14,812 nucleotides of DNA, taken from JBPESN01 sp051710625 (GTDB lineage: Bacteria; Pseudomonadota; Gammaproteobacteria; Enterobacterales; Enterobacteriaceae). Positions 1 to 8,594 of this stretch are shown piece after piece. Position 1 is the first letter of the stretch. Each line of letters opens with the position of its first letter. Location of the stretch: assembly GCF_051710625.1 (NCBI RefSeq), contig NZ_JBPESN010000057.1, forward strand, positions 1 to 14,812, read 5' to 3'. The notes beneath the pieces are model-generated. The model worked only from the letters and a program-made list of their open reading frames with translations. It was not told where the DNA came from and searched no databases. Made by a program: the position numbers and the translations under genes.

Positions 1-790
1 GTCGTCCTGACAGGCCAGACGGCAGGCGAACGGTATTGCGCAGTCAGGTTCATGAACTGCACAGTATCAGCCATGGTGCCGCTGGCGCGAGAAGTATCGC
101 CACCATGGCAACCCAGAGAGGCTTCCGGATGGGGCGCTGGCTCGCAGGCAGGCTCATGAAAGAGCTGGGGCTGGTCAGTTGTCAGCAGCCGACGCACAGG
201 TATAAGCGTGGCGGTCAGGAGCATGTTGCGATCCCGAATTATCTTGAGCGCCAGTTCGCTGTAACGGAGCCAAACCAGGTATGGTGCGGCGATGTGACGT
301 ATATCTGGACCGGGAAACGCTGGGCATACCTTGCGGTTGTTCTTGATCTGTTCGCGAGGAAACCGGTGGGCTGGGCTATGTCGTTCTCCCCGGACAGCAG
401 ACTGACCATCAAAGCACTGGAAATGGCATGGGAAACACGTGGTAAACCAGACGGAGTGATGTTCCACAGCGATCAGGGTAGCCACTATACGAGCAGGTAG
501 TTCCGACAGTTGCTGTGGCGTTACCGGATCAAACAAAGCATGAGTCAGCGGGGTAACTGTTGGGATAACAGTCCGATGGAGCGCTTCTTCAGAAGTCTGA
601 AAAACGAGTGGATACCGGTAACGTGCTACATAAGCTTCAGCGAAGCAGCTCATGAAATTACCGACTATATCGTGGGATATTACAGCGCACTCAGGCCGTA
701 TGAATATAACGGTGGGTTGCCACCAAACGAATCAGAAAATAGATACTAGAAAAACACTAATGCGGTGGCCAGTATTAGTTGATCACTACA
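1..790 (+). mobile_element. IS3-family insertion sequence, right-hand portion
   Basis: Seen: a transposase reading frame of IS3 orfB type fills the segment from base 1, and the element ends about 8 bases past its native stop. The right end is placed at 790 because the last bases, GATCACTACA, would give an inverted terminus TGTAGTGATC starting with TG, as IS ends usually do, and because yjbH coding similarity resumes at 791. The left end, orfA and the left inverted repeat lie outside the window, so neither the terminal repeat nor the target duplication can be confirmed. The boundary could be off by a few bases. Confidence 0.82.
3..782 (+). pseudogene. IS3-family transposase OrfB, 3' part, two nonsense mutations
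   Basis: C-terminal part of an IS3-family DDE transposase, which catalyses strand cleavage and joining for the element. The frame is open at the window edge, so the start lies upstream. All three catalytic residues are visible: D in CGDVTY (codon 291-293), D in FHSDQGSHY (471-473) and E in SPMERFF (579-581). Two in-frame TAG codons break it. The one at 498-500 replaces the Gln expected in TSRQFRQ, and the one at 747-749 replaces the Trp expected in ENRYWKN. Reading on past the second reaches the probable native stop TGA at 780-782. The first nonsense codon lies between the second D and the E, so this copy should not be able to transpose by itself. Family assignment is firm; subgroup is not assigned. 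Confidence 0.85.
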
Positions 791-999
791 AAGTTCAGGG
801 AGTAGAAACGGTACCGATCGTTATCGCGATAGTTCATGCTGAACTCGCCTTCCCGCGCCATACGCCCGGTTGGCGTTTGCAACAGACTCACACCGCCCTG
901 ATCCATTTGCGACGGCCCTATCGGCGCGGGGTAAGAAGCGGCCTGACAGGCGCTGGCCACCGATAGCGCAATAAAACTGAGAAGATATTTTTTATTCAT
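791..999 (-). pseudogene. yjbH: YjbH N-terminal fragment, cut by the IS element
   Basis: YjbH is a large outer-membrane-associated protein of the yjbEFGH exopolysaccharide operon; in E. coli it is about 700 residues. Only some 69 residues remain here: a signal peptide (MNKKYLLSFIALSVASACQA), then TYPAPIGPSQ-like and LLQTPTGRMAREGE motifs that closely match the E. coli N-terminus, ending around YRFYSLN. After that the frame runs into IS sequence and stops at 775-777. The rest of the gene should lie beyond the other IS end, outside the window. The ATG at 997-999 overlaps the original yjbG stop by one base (TGATG), which indicates translational coupling and fixes the start. Confidence 0.85.
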
Positions 1000-1755
1000 C
1001 AGTCAGGGATCCGGTGAGTCAGTCAGGAGACAATCTGTTCATTTACATCCCGGTAGGCCCTTGGGCAGTGAGCAGGAAGAGAACCCAACGTAGATGATGC
1101 TGCCCGGCGCCACTTCCACATGACGGTGATTCCAGTACGCCACGGGCACTTTCTCCGTTTTGCCATCAGGCTAAACAACCCAGACCACGTTCTTTTCCGC
1201 GCCGCTCAAGCGCTGGTGGGCTTGCAGATATTCGGCGACATCGCGACCGAGCTGATAGGGCTGCGGGCCGGCAGGCGTCGTGACGCCGACCACCTGTATG
1301 CTGGTGGGCCGGGATAACGTATAGACGCTATATTCGCCGCTCAATCGGCGATTGGCCTCGGAATGCAAACGTATCCAGTCCGGATCCAGCCGCACAAATT
1401 GCCACCTGGTTACCCGCGTGGCGGCCAACTGCGCGCGCACCCTGTCCACCGAGTCGGCCAATTCGCCGTCATTATCGCCGCGCAGCTCCAGACTAAAAGC
1501 ACTTAATCGAGCCAGCAACTGCTGTTGCGCCTGCTGCTGTATCCCGCTGGCGGTCCTTTCCGCAATCATGGTGCCCGGCCACCACGTGCGTCCGTTAAGC
1601 TCAGGCCGCAGCGTAAGCTGTTCCAGATTGGCAGCGCCTTGTAACACCAGCGCCTGGGATTGCCCAGGATAATGAATCGCCACCCGGCTGTCGGCCATGG
1701 CGGACGCAATAAAACCAGCACATAAACTCACGGCGACTAAGAGTTGTTTTTTCAT
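999..1755 (-). pseudogene. yjbG: YjbG, exopolysaccharide operon protein, broken near C-terminus
   Basis: YjbG is a periplasmic protein with a polysaccharide-export (SLBB/capsule GfcC-like) fold in the yjbEFGH operon. The first 194 codons are open: a signal peptide ending near SAMADS, the NGRTWWPGTMI segment, and GRDVAEYLQ...RLSGAEKNVVWVV. A TAG at 1171-1173 then replaces the Tyr of the expected VVYPDG. Translation past it continues recognisably (PDGKTEKVPVAYWN, PGSIIYVGF). A frameshift follows, then a second in-frame stop, and the expected tail LTHRIPD ends at TGA 999-1001. The loss is therefore about the last 55 codons. The start ATG (1753-1755) overlaps the yjbF stop as ATGA. Confidence 0.85.
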
Positions 1756-2400
1756 GGTTTATAGGGATTTAAGATGGTGGTTTTGATCGGGAAGTGGTCC
1801 GGTCCGATAAATTGTTCGGTTTTTATCACGGCACCGGATCGCGCATCCACCCAGTAGCGGTTACGGTAGTGCGTCTTGAGTTCTGTCACGGTGACATCTT
1901 CCTCAAGCACGCGGGTCGCGTGGGGGACATTGAGTATCGTCAGCGTTTCATTATCCGCCAGACTAAAGCGGGAAATAAATGTCGCGGCCAGCAGTTGGCC
2001 CTTTTCTGTCCAGGAACGGGTGGACGTCCATTCGGTGCCATTTAGAATGCGATCGGGATGGATAAGGGGATCGGTGTCGAGGTTGGTCACTTCCAGCAGG
2101 TTATTTGTCAATCCCAGAGTCTTGACGAGACGCCCGTTGCGCGTCACCAGCATCGCCTGGTCGCGGGTAGCCCATTTCAAATTACCCTGTTCGGCATACG
2201 CCAGCACCGCAGAAAATCTGCGACCCGTCGTTCACCTTGGCGTATATACTGGCGTAAGGGATTGCACGCACCTGCGCCGGCGTCATATCAACGTCAGGCG
2301 TTCCAAAGATGGCCAATGCGAACGTATCACCTATACCCTGTTGTGACTGACTGCAAGCAGTCAACAGAAAGCACGCTACTAACAAAAAGAAATAGCGCAC
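1752..2400 (-). pseudogene. yjbF: YjbF lipoprotein, frameshifted
   Basis: YjbF is an outer-membrane lipoprotein (GfcB family) of the yjb exopolysaccharide operon. The N-terminal piece (2182-2400) has a hydrophobic leader and a clear lipobox LLTAC, then IPYASIYAKVNDGSQIF. The C-terminal piece (from about 2207) resumes with AVLAYAEQGNLKWATRDQAM and continues to the stop at 1752-1754. The two join cleanly if one base is removed in the ATTTTCTGCGG stretch near 2207-2213, so this is a single-base insertion. The start is unclear. GTG at 2398-2400 is in frame; an ATG at 2408-2410 (MKRR...) is one base out of frame and would need a second frameshift, but it resembles the E. coli start. Confidence 0.85.
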
Positions 2401-2434
2401 GTCGTTTCATCTTAAACGAAAAATGTCCAAGAAA

Positions 2435-2456
2435 TAACCACACTTGCGTGTGGTTA
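2435..2456 (-). terminator. Hairpin between yjbE and yjbF, partial terminator or stabiliser
   Basis: A perfect 9-bp stem, TAACCACAC with GTGTGGTTA, and a 4-base loop lie between the yjbE stop and the yjbF start. On the minus strand an A-rich tract precedes it and TTTCTT follows. That is a weak U-tract, so partial termination or 3'-end protection of a more abundant yjbE message is likelier than full termination. The function is inferred. Confidence 0.55.
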
Positions 2457-2472
2457 CTGATTATTTTTTTAC

Positions 2473-2729
2473 TTAGAACGTTGAAGTCGTGGTGCTCGTG
2501 CTCGGGTTGTTACCACCGCTACCGTTATCGTCGTTGTGGGAGGAAATCAATGCCGCGCCAGCGATAACGGCGATAGCGCCGACACCTACCGCAGTAACTG
2601 CGCCAACACTCAGGCCGGAAGCCGTTGCGCCACCTGCGGTGCCGCCCTGGCCACTATCGGTGCTGCGATAGCATAGGAACCACTCGCCATCAACGCTGCA
2701 GCTATTACTACACTTAACAGTTTTTTCAT
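2473..2729 (-). pseudogene. yjbE: YjbE, small secreted Gly/Thr/Ser-rich protein, frameshifted
   Basis: First gene of the yjbEFGH operon, encoding a roughly 80-residue exported protein rich in Gly, Ala, Ser and Thr. The ATG at 2727-2729 has AAAGG eight bases upstream. The first frame gives a signal peptide (MKKLLSVVIAAALMASGSYA) and then runs out of frame to a TGA. Shifting by one base near 2657-2662 restores SGQGGTAGGATASGL, a hydrophobic AVTAVGVGAIAVIAGAALI segment and a tail NNPSTSTTTSTF ending at TAA 2473-2475. The low-complexity Thr/Ser tail and the position before yjbF match E. coli YjbE. The length of 257 bases is not a multiple of three, which fits one lost base. No single open frame covers the gene. 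Confidence 0.78.
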
Positions 2730-3239
2730 ATTAAATACCTTTAACTCATGAGGATGATTACTATAAATTAAGTTAATAGCTAATTATCTTTTAGAAAAAA
2801 TATAAATCAATATAATAAAATATTGATTGCATCCTTGACTCATGAGAAGGGCGCAAAAGTGCTGAAAGGCGGGTAAGAACGGATAATTGTAAAATATCAC
2901 ACTGCTTTGTTATTGTAATGTAAAATTAAATATCGACATTACTCCTTTACGGTCGCGATAATTTGCTAAAAGGAATACCATATTAACCCTGCCTAAGGTA
3001 AAAAGTTGCAGCGATGAGCGATATATTACGTTAACGCCTGTGGCCAGTAGCAATAACGCAGACGAAGGATGAGCAATAACTTATTGCTTTGTAATGATTA
3101 AAAATAGAAATCTTTTGTTAAATTTTACTGTCATTATCCGGCGCCTGCCGGTGTGTTTTTAAGAATCACCCTAAAAGTGTTTCTAAATCGCTACCGCCGT
3201 CACGCTTTACTCTGTTGATCGCCGGGCGCTAACAGCAAG
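2730..3239. other. Gene-free AT-rich region upstream of yjbE
   Basis: No coding similarity is seen on either strand. The part nearest yjbE (2730-2960) is strongly AT-rich and probably holds the operon promoter, but no -35/-10 pair stands out and no convincing RcsAB box was found. Visible structures: two copies of the palindrome CTCATGAG (2745-2752 and 2839-2846); a near-perfect palindrome AGCAATAA-C-TTATTGCT (3072-3088); and a plus-strand hairpin CCGGC-GCCT-GCCGG followed by TGTG and five Ts (3138-3160). The last would terminate a plus-strand transcript, but no plus-strand gene lies just upstream. Confidence 0.6.
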
Positions 3240-3258
3240 GCGGCCAGAAACTGGCCGC
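3240..3258 (-). terminator. Hairpin downstream of pgi
   Basis: GCGGCCAG and CTGGCCGC form a perfect 8-bp GC-rich stem with a 3-base loop, 20 bases past the pgi stop on the minus strand. The following bases (CTTGCTGTTAG) are only mildly T-rich, so termination would be modest. Position and stem strength favour a pgi terminator. Confidence 0.5.
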
Positions 3259-3278
3259 GCGCTCTCAAGAAAAGTTTA

Positions 3279-4939
3279 TCAGTGACGCCAGGATTTATAG
3301 CGATTGATCAGGCCATTGGTGGAATTATTATGGGCATCAATCGGATTATCTTGCGCCAATTCCGGCAGAATGCGGTTGGCGAGTTGTTTGCCTAACTCAA
3401 CGCCCCACTAGTCAAAGGTATAAATATTTAATATTGTCCCTTGCGTGAAAATCTTGTGTTCATACAGCGCAATCAGCGCGCCCAAACTATAAGGGGTAAT
3501 CTCGCGCAGCAAGATGAAGTTGGTGGGACGATTGCCCTCAAACACTTTGTACGCGCAACATGCTGCACTTGATCCAGTGATTTCCCGGCCGCGCTGAATT
3601 CCTGCTCCACCGCTTCGCGTGACTTGCCAAAAGTCAGCGCTTCGGTCTGAGCAAAAAAATTGGAGAGCAGCTTGGCGTGATGATCGGCAAGGGGATTGTG
3701 GCTGATGGCGGGCGCGATAAAGTAGCAGAGGATAATTTTAGTCCCTTGGTGAATCAGCTGATAAAACGCATGCTGACCGTTGGTGCCCGGTTCGCCCCAA
3801 ATAATAGGTCCGGTTTGATAGCTGACGGGATGCCCCCCGCGATCGACACATTTCCCATTCGAATCCATATTTCTCTGTTGGAAATAAGCGGCAAAACGGT
3901 GCATGTATTGATCGTAAGGTAAAATCCTCTCCGTCTCCATGCTGAGGAAATTGTTATACCAAATACCGATAAACGCCAAGAGCACCGGCAAATTCTTATC
4001 CAGCGGCGTCGAGACGAAGTGGTGGTCCATAGCGTGCGCGCCGCTGAGCAATTTTTCAAAATTATCGAAGCCGAGCGACAGCGCAATGGACAGACCCGAT
4101 GGCGGACCAGAGCGAATAGCGGCCTCCCACCCAATCCTAGAACTTAAACATATTCTCGGTATCGATGTCAAATTCCGCTACCGCATTTACGTTGGTGGAC
4201 AGTGCGGCGAAATGACGGGCGACATGTTGCTCATCCCCGGCGGTTTTCAAGAACCAATCCCGGGCGCTGTGGGCGTTGGTCATGGTTTCCTGGGTAGTAA
4301 AGGTCTTGGACGCCACCAGGAATAACGTGGTAGCCGGATCCAGGTCTTTTATCGTTTCGGCAATATGCGTTCCATCCACGTTGGACACATAGTGCATATT
4401 GAGATGGTTTTTATAAGGCCGCCGCGTCTCGGTCACCATATACGGGCCAAGATCGGAGCCGCCGATGCCGATATTAACGATATCGGTAATGGTGCGACCG
4501 GTATACCCTTTCCATTCGCCGCCGATTACCCGATCGCAAAATTGTTTCATTTTTGCCAGCACCGCATTAACGTCCGGCATGACATTTTTGCCGTCCACGT
4601 TAATCGGCGTGTTGCTGCGGTTGTGCAGCGCAACATGCAACACCGCCGATCTTCAGTACGGTTAATTTTCTCGCCGCTAAACATGGCGGCGATAGCCTCC
4701 TTGACGCCACACTCTTCCGCCAGCGCCAGCGCCAGCGCCAGCAGCCGGGTCAATATTTCGGCGGTGATGCGGTTTTTCGAGTAAGTCCACCAGCATCTGA
4801 TCGTCGAAGGTGGCCGAGAAAGAGGAAAAACGCTCAGGCTCCTGCGCGAACAGGTCGCTTATCTGCACTCTTTCATCGTAGCCAAATGTTGTTGCAGCTC
4901 TTTCCAGGCCGCGGTATGACTAGGATTGTTATTTTTCAT
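3279..4939 (-). pseudogene. pgi: Glucose-6-phosphate isomerase, heavily degraded
   Basis: Pgi interconverts glucose-6-phosphate and fructose-6-phosphate in the cytoplasm. Similarity to E. coli Pgi (549 residues) covers the whole length, from MKNNNPSHTAAWKELQ to NGLINRYKSWRH and TGA at 3279-3281. Conserved blocks include VNIGIGGSDLGPYMV, ASKTFTTQETMTNA, GPIIWGEPGTNGQHAFYQL and LLSNFFAQTEAL. I see five frameshifts: near 4868 (base lost), 4783 (T gained), 4646 (base lost), 4094 (base gained) and 3552 (probable CG duplication). Two TAG codons replace Trp in FWDWVGGR (4137-4139) and Gln in TFDQWGVE (3408-3410). The ATG at 4937-4939 is preceded by AAGAGTGTTGTT, resembling the E. coli leader. No functional enzyme is expected. 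The longest intact piece is about 170 codons. Confidence 0.93.
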
Positions 4940-4982
4940 AACAACACTCTTATAGGTGATTAAATCGTCGCATATTTTTTCG

Positions 4983-4988
4983 ATTGTA
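4983..4988 (-). promoter_or_regulatory. Possible -10 box of the pgi promoter
   Basis: TACAAT on the minus strand, 43 bases upstream of the pgi ATG. From memory the E. coli pgi leader also has TACAAT in a similar place. No acceptable -35 box is visible at 16-18 bases, so this is only a candidate. Confidence 0.3.
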
Positions 4989-5166
4989 TCGCTATCGCCG
5001 CGCAGGGGATGCCTTTTCTTGCGCTAATGATAGCGCCTGGTGCCAGAACCGGCGACACCTTGAGGCATGCCTTTATTTAGCCTAACAGACTCACGCTGAT
5101 TTTCTTGCTGCAAATTGCCGTCTGCCGGGAAACGGGCCAGCGATGATAAAATCACGCGTTGCTACG

Positions 5167-5199
5167 TTGACATCACCGTTATTACCCGGTGTTTCTAAT
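5167..5199 (+). promoter_or_regulatory. Possible lysC promoter
   Basis: A perfect -35 hexamer TTGACA (5167-5172) and a -10-like TCTAAT (5194-5199) lie just before the riboswitch. The 21-base spacing is longer than the usual 17, so either the pair is not the real promoter or the promoter has decayed. Initiation from TCTAAT would start near 5206, right where the leader hairpin begins, which favours that -10 box. Confidence 0.35.
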
Positions 5200-5204
5200 G
5201 GCCT

Positions 5205-5420
5205 AGTGACGCATCTGATGCGTTAACCAGAAGAGGCGCGTCGCTTAGGCAGGGTGTGTGAGGATCCGTTTTCCCGTGACCACACCTGAGGGGGAGCGAC
5301 GCCGAGACGGTAGCGGGCATACGGGCCGGCCGCCGTCGACCACAGGGGCTGAATTCCCTGGGTTGTCACCAGCATTGTTCGCCACCAGGCGATCAGCACA
5401 GTGGAGCGCTTCTGGGGTAC
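5205..5420 (+). promoter_or_regulatory. Lysine riboswitch (L-box) in the lysC leader
   Basis: The leader aligns along its length with the E. coli lysC lysine riboswitch, which binds lysine and lowers lysC expression. P1 pairs CCAGAAG (5227-5233) with CTTCTGG (5409-5415). P2 pairs GCGTCGC with GCGACGC. P3 pairs GGTGTG with CACACC. The conserved core AGAGGCGCG, CCTGAGGGGG, CGCCGAG, GGGGCTGAAT and TGGGTTGTCACCAG is present, as is GTGGAGC before the P1 strand. A separate hairpin ACGCATC-T-GATGCGT (5209-5223) precedes it, as in E. coli. No strong terminator follows, so translational control of the start near 5528 is likely. The helices look intact although the downstream gene is broken. Confidence 0.88.
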
Positions 5421-5527
5421 CGTAGCCAACTTCTACGCCTGCTCCCTGTTTTCCGCGCTTGACTCGTGCCTGATCTGTTTTCACCGATGTCATCAGCTAT
5501 GGCATCCGATACGAGGTATTTTTAGGC

Positions 5528-6901
5528 ATGTCAAACAACTCTGCTGCTTCCCTGGGGGTAGCCAAATTCGGCGGCACCAGCGTGGCCGATTTCGACGCGA
5601 TGAACCGCAGCGCGGATATCGTCTTAGCCAATCCCGCGGTGCGTCTGGTGGTGCTTTCCGCCTCGGCCGGCGTCACCAATGTGCTAGTCGCACTGTCGAA
5701 AGGCAACGAAGCGGAGCGCCGTGCCTACTATTTGGATGAAATCCGCCGCATTTAATACAGCATTATCGACCATCTGGCGGAACAGACGGTGATCCGCGAA
5801 GAGGTCGACCGGATGATCCATAATATCGCTATGCTGGCCGAGGCGGCGGGCCTGGCGACGTCTCTGGCACTGACCGATGAGCTAGTCAGCCACGGCGAAT
5901 TGATGTCGACGCTGCTGTTTGTGGAAGTCTTGCGCCAGCGCGGCGTGGCGGCGGCGTAGTTTGATGTGCGTAAAGTCATGCGTACCAACGATCAATTCGG
6001 CCGCGCCAAACCGGACAGCCATGCTCTTAAGGCGCAGGCGCGCACCCTGCTCTGCTGCTGCCGCGCCTGGAAACTGAGCTGGTCATCACCCAAGGCTTTA
6101 TCGGCCGGCTGCGAGGCAAAAGGGCGCACCACCACACTCGGACGCGGCGGCAGCGACTATACCGCAGGGCTGCTGGGGGAAGCGCTGGAGGCGGGGCGAA
6201 TCGATATCTGGATTGATGTGCCCGGCATCTATACCACCGATCCGCGCGTCGTGCCGGCGGCCAAACGCATTGACGAAATCAGCTTCGAGGAAGCCGCGGA
6301 AATGGCCACCTTTGGCGCCAAAATTCTGCACCTGGCGCCGCTGCTGCCGGCGGTACGCAGCGCGATTCCGGTCTTTGTCGGCTCCAGTAAGGATCCCGGC
6401 GCCGGCGGCACGCTGGTGTATAATCACACCGACAATCCGCCGCTGTTCTGCGCTTTAGCTCAGCGCCGGCGCCAGACGCTGCTGACATTGCACAGCCTCA
6501 ATATGCTGCACGCCCGCGGTTTTCTGGCGGAAGGGTTTAATATTCTGGCGCGGCATGCCATCTCGGTGGATCTTATCACCACCTCCGAAGTTAGTGTGGT
6601 GTTGACCGTGGATACCACCGGCTCCACCACCACCGGCGCGAGCCTGCTCACGCAGGCGCTGCTGACCGAGCTCTCCTCGTTGTGCCGGGTAGAGGTGGAA
6701 GAGGATCTGGCGCTGGTGGCATTGATTGGTAATAAACTGTCGCGGGCCTGTGGGGTGGGAAAAGAGGTGTTCGGGGTTCTGGATCCGTTCAACATCCGGC
6801 TTATCTGTTACGGCGCCAGCAGCCATAATCTTTGCTTGCTAGTGCCGGGCGGCGACGCCAAGCAGGTGGTGCGAACCCTACACAGCGCGCTGTTCGACTG
6901 A
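5528..6901 (+). pseudogene. lysC: Lysine-sensitive aspartokinase III, nonsense and frameshift mutations
   Basis: LysC phosphorylates aspartate, the first step towards lysine, diaminopimelate, threonine and methionine; the family is lysine-inhibited. The ATG at 5528 follows GAGGT by 10 bases. The kinase motif VAKFGGTSVADFDAMNRSAD is at residues 11-30, TDELVSHGELMSTLLF is readable, RTTTLGRGGSDY is present, and the C-terminal ACT region SVDLITTSEVSV...CYGASSHNLC is complete to TGA 6899-6901. TAA at 5753-5755 replaces Gln, and TAG at 5957-5959 replaces Trp in AAWFDVRK. Between about 6045 and 6110 a frameshift pair scrambles some 20 residues where LLPRLETELVITQGFIG reads in another frame. The final 311 codons are open, but without the catalytic N-terminus. 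The homologous enzymes ThrA and MetL could cover the step if present. Confidence 0.92.
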
Positions 6902-6923
6902 GCCTCTTCGGCGGCGGGCGCCG

Positions 6924-8594
6924 TCAGGACGTGCCGGCGGCCGGTGGTCGGCCGTCGTCACGTTCGCGAACTTCATCCTCTTCGGACCCTTCGTCCAGCT
7001 CCAGCACGTTATATGCCACCGAGCAGAACAACGAGTTGACACGTTTCAGATCCCCCAGCAGACTCAAATGCAGCGAGCTGGTCTCCAGGCTCTGCACATT
7101 CTGCTGATGCAACCGGTCCACATGGGCATGGGCATAACGGCGGTCGGTGATACGAAAGCGGTGTTTGGCGCGGCGCAGACGGCGGGCACTGGTCATGTCG
7201 TTAGACAAGAATACCGACAGGCTTAACCGTAAATTCGACATCAGCTGCTCATGCAGCGTATCCAGCTCCTTCATCCCCTGCGCCGAGAAAGTACGGCGCG
7301 CGTTCAGCGATTTCGCGGCGATATCCCCCGTCATACGTTCGATGATATCCCCCGCCTGCTCAAGATTGAGCGCCATTTCAATGATCTCCGCCCAGCGACG
7401 GGAATCCGCTTCGTCCAGATCCTCCTTGGGGATCTGCGCCAGATAGAGTTTGATGGCCGTATACAGCACATCGACGTCGTCGTCCAGACGACGCACCTCG
7501 CGGTTTTTATCAACCTGCCCGTGCAGCACTTCGGTGTGCAGCAGCAGCATGCTTTCCACCACATCGCCCATTCGCAGGGTTTCCCGGGCGGCGTTGACCA
7601 GCGCCACCGCCGGCGTATCCAGCGCGATGGTATCCAAATGACGTGGACGCACGCTTCGATCATCAATCGGCGTATCGGTAATCCACTTGCTGCACAGACG
7701 CGCTATAGGTTCGGCGAAGGGCACCATGGCTATGCAGCGAAGCAGGTTGTAGAACACGTGGAAATAGATAACCAGTTCTGAATCCGCCAGCGGCAGCCGT
7801 TCCAGCAATTGCGCCAGCGGCGAGACAAACGGCAGCACGACAAGACAACCGATAAGTTTGAACAGTAAGCTGCCCAGGGCGACGCGTTTACCTTCGGCGT
7901 TCTGGCCGCTGGCGTTGAGCATCGCCAGGATCCCGCTGCCGAGGTTTGCCCCGATCGCCAGGCATAGCGCCACTTTAAAGGAAATAACATCGGTAGCGGA
8001 GAGGGTCGCGGTCAGCAGCACCGCCGCCAGGCTGGAATAACTGATAATAGAGAACAGCGCCCCGGTCAAAGCATCCAGCAGAATATCGCCGGTCAGTGAC
8101 GAGAATAGGACTTTGACGCCGTTGGCCTGGGTGATGGGTGTAGAGGCGCTGACGATAAGCTCTAGAGCCAGCAAAATCAGACCCAGACCGATAGCGACGC
8201 GCCCCAGTTGGCCTGCGCGGGATTGTTTACGGCCGAGGAACAGGCAGACACCAATGAAAATAAACAGCGGCGACAGCCAAGAAAGATCGAAGGTCAGCAC
8301 CCGCGCCATCAGGGCGGTACCCACATCGGCGCCGAGAATGATCACCAGCGCCGGCGTCAGCGCCACCAACTTCTGGGCCACGAAGGACGTCACCAGCATG
8401 GCGGTGGCGTTGCTGCTCTGCACCAGCGCGGTCACGCCGATGCCGGCCATAAAGGCCATAGTTTTCTTCTTTACGCTGCGGCTGAGCACCTGCCGTAGCC
8501 GGGCTCCATAGACACGCATTATGCCCGTGCGAACGATATGAGTGCCCCATACCAGCAACGCCACGGCGGACAATAGATGTAACAGCGTTAACAC
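6924..8594 (-). CDS. yjbB: Na+/phosphate cotransporter family protein YjbB, intact
   Basis: Inner-membrane protein of the Na/Pi-cotransporter (PNaS) family. E. coli YjbB (about 540 residues) has been linked to phosphate export. The 556-residue frame has no interruption. The N-terminal half is a series of hydrophobic segments with the family motif QSSNAT at residues 59-64 and a second inverted-repeat copy SYSSLAAV further on. The C-terminal half (from about residue 340) is a hydrophilic, helical PhoU-like domain with AIKLYLAQIPKEDL and RRWAEIIEMALNLEQAGDI. The start is GTG at 8592-8594, with GGGAG 11 bases upstream. The frame could begin elsewhere, but the N-terminus MLTLLHLLSAVALLVWGTHI matches E. 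coli. It converges on lysC with a 22-base gap. TATAAT on the minus strand (8612-8617) may be its -10 box. It is one of two fully open genes here, suggesting retained selection. Confidence 0.94.
   Translation of the reverse strand: MLTLLHLLSAVALLVWGTHIVRTGIMRVYGARLRQVLSRSVKKKTMAFMAGIGVTALVQSSNATAMLVTSFVAQKLVALTPALVIILGADVGTALMARVLTFDLSWLSPLFIFIGVCLFLGRKQSRAGQLGRVAIGLGLILLALELIVSASTPITQANGVKVLFSSLTGDILLDALTGALFSIISYSSLAAVLLTATLSATDVISFKVALCLAIGANLGSGILAMLNASGQNAEGKRVALGSLLFKLIGCLVVLPFVSPLAQLLERLPLADSELVIYFHVFYNLLRCIAMVPFAEPIARLCSKWITDTPIDDRSVRPRHLDTIALDTPAVALVNAARETLRMGDVVESMLLLHTEVLHGQVDKNREVRRLDDDVDVLYTAIKLYLAQIPKEDLDEADSRRWAEIIEMALNLEQAGDIIERMTGDIAAKSLNARRTFSAQGMKELDTLHEQLMSNLRLSLSVFLSNDMTSARRLRRAKHRFRITDRRYAHAHVDRLHQQNVQSLETSSLHLSLLGDLKRVNSLFCSVAYNVLELDEGSEEDEVRERDDGRPPAAGTS

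Noticed and set aside
3138..3160. Plus-strand hairpin with a T5 tract as a terminator
   Set aside because: No plus-strand gene precedes it. It may be a chance hairpin or a decayed repeat, so it is not listed as a separate feature.
498..5959. TAG stop codons as possible recoding to an amino acid
   Set aside because: The positions would need Gln, Trp and Tyr at different sites, TAA and TGA also occur, and the same genes carry frameshifts. Simple decay explains them.
6904..6923. GC-rich hairpin between lysC and yjbB as a terminator
   Set aside because: The stem is short, overlaps the yjbB stop and has no T-run.
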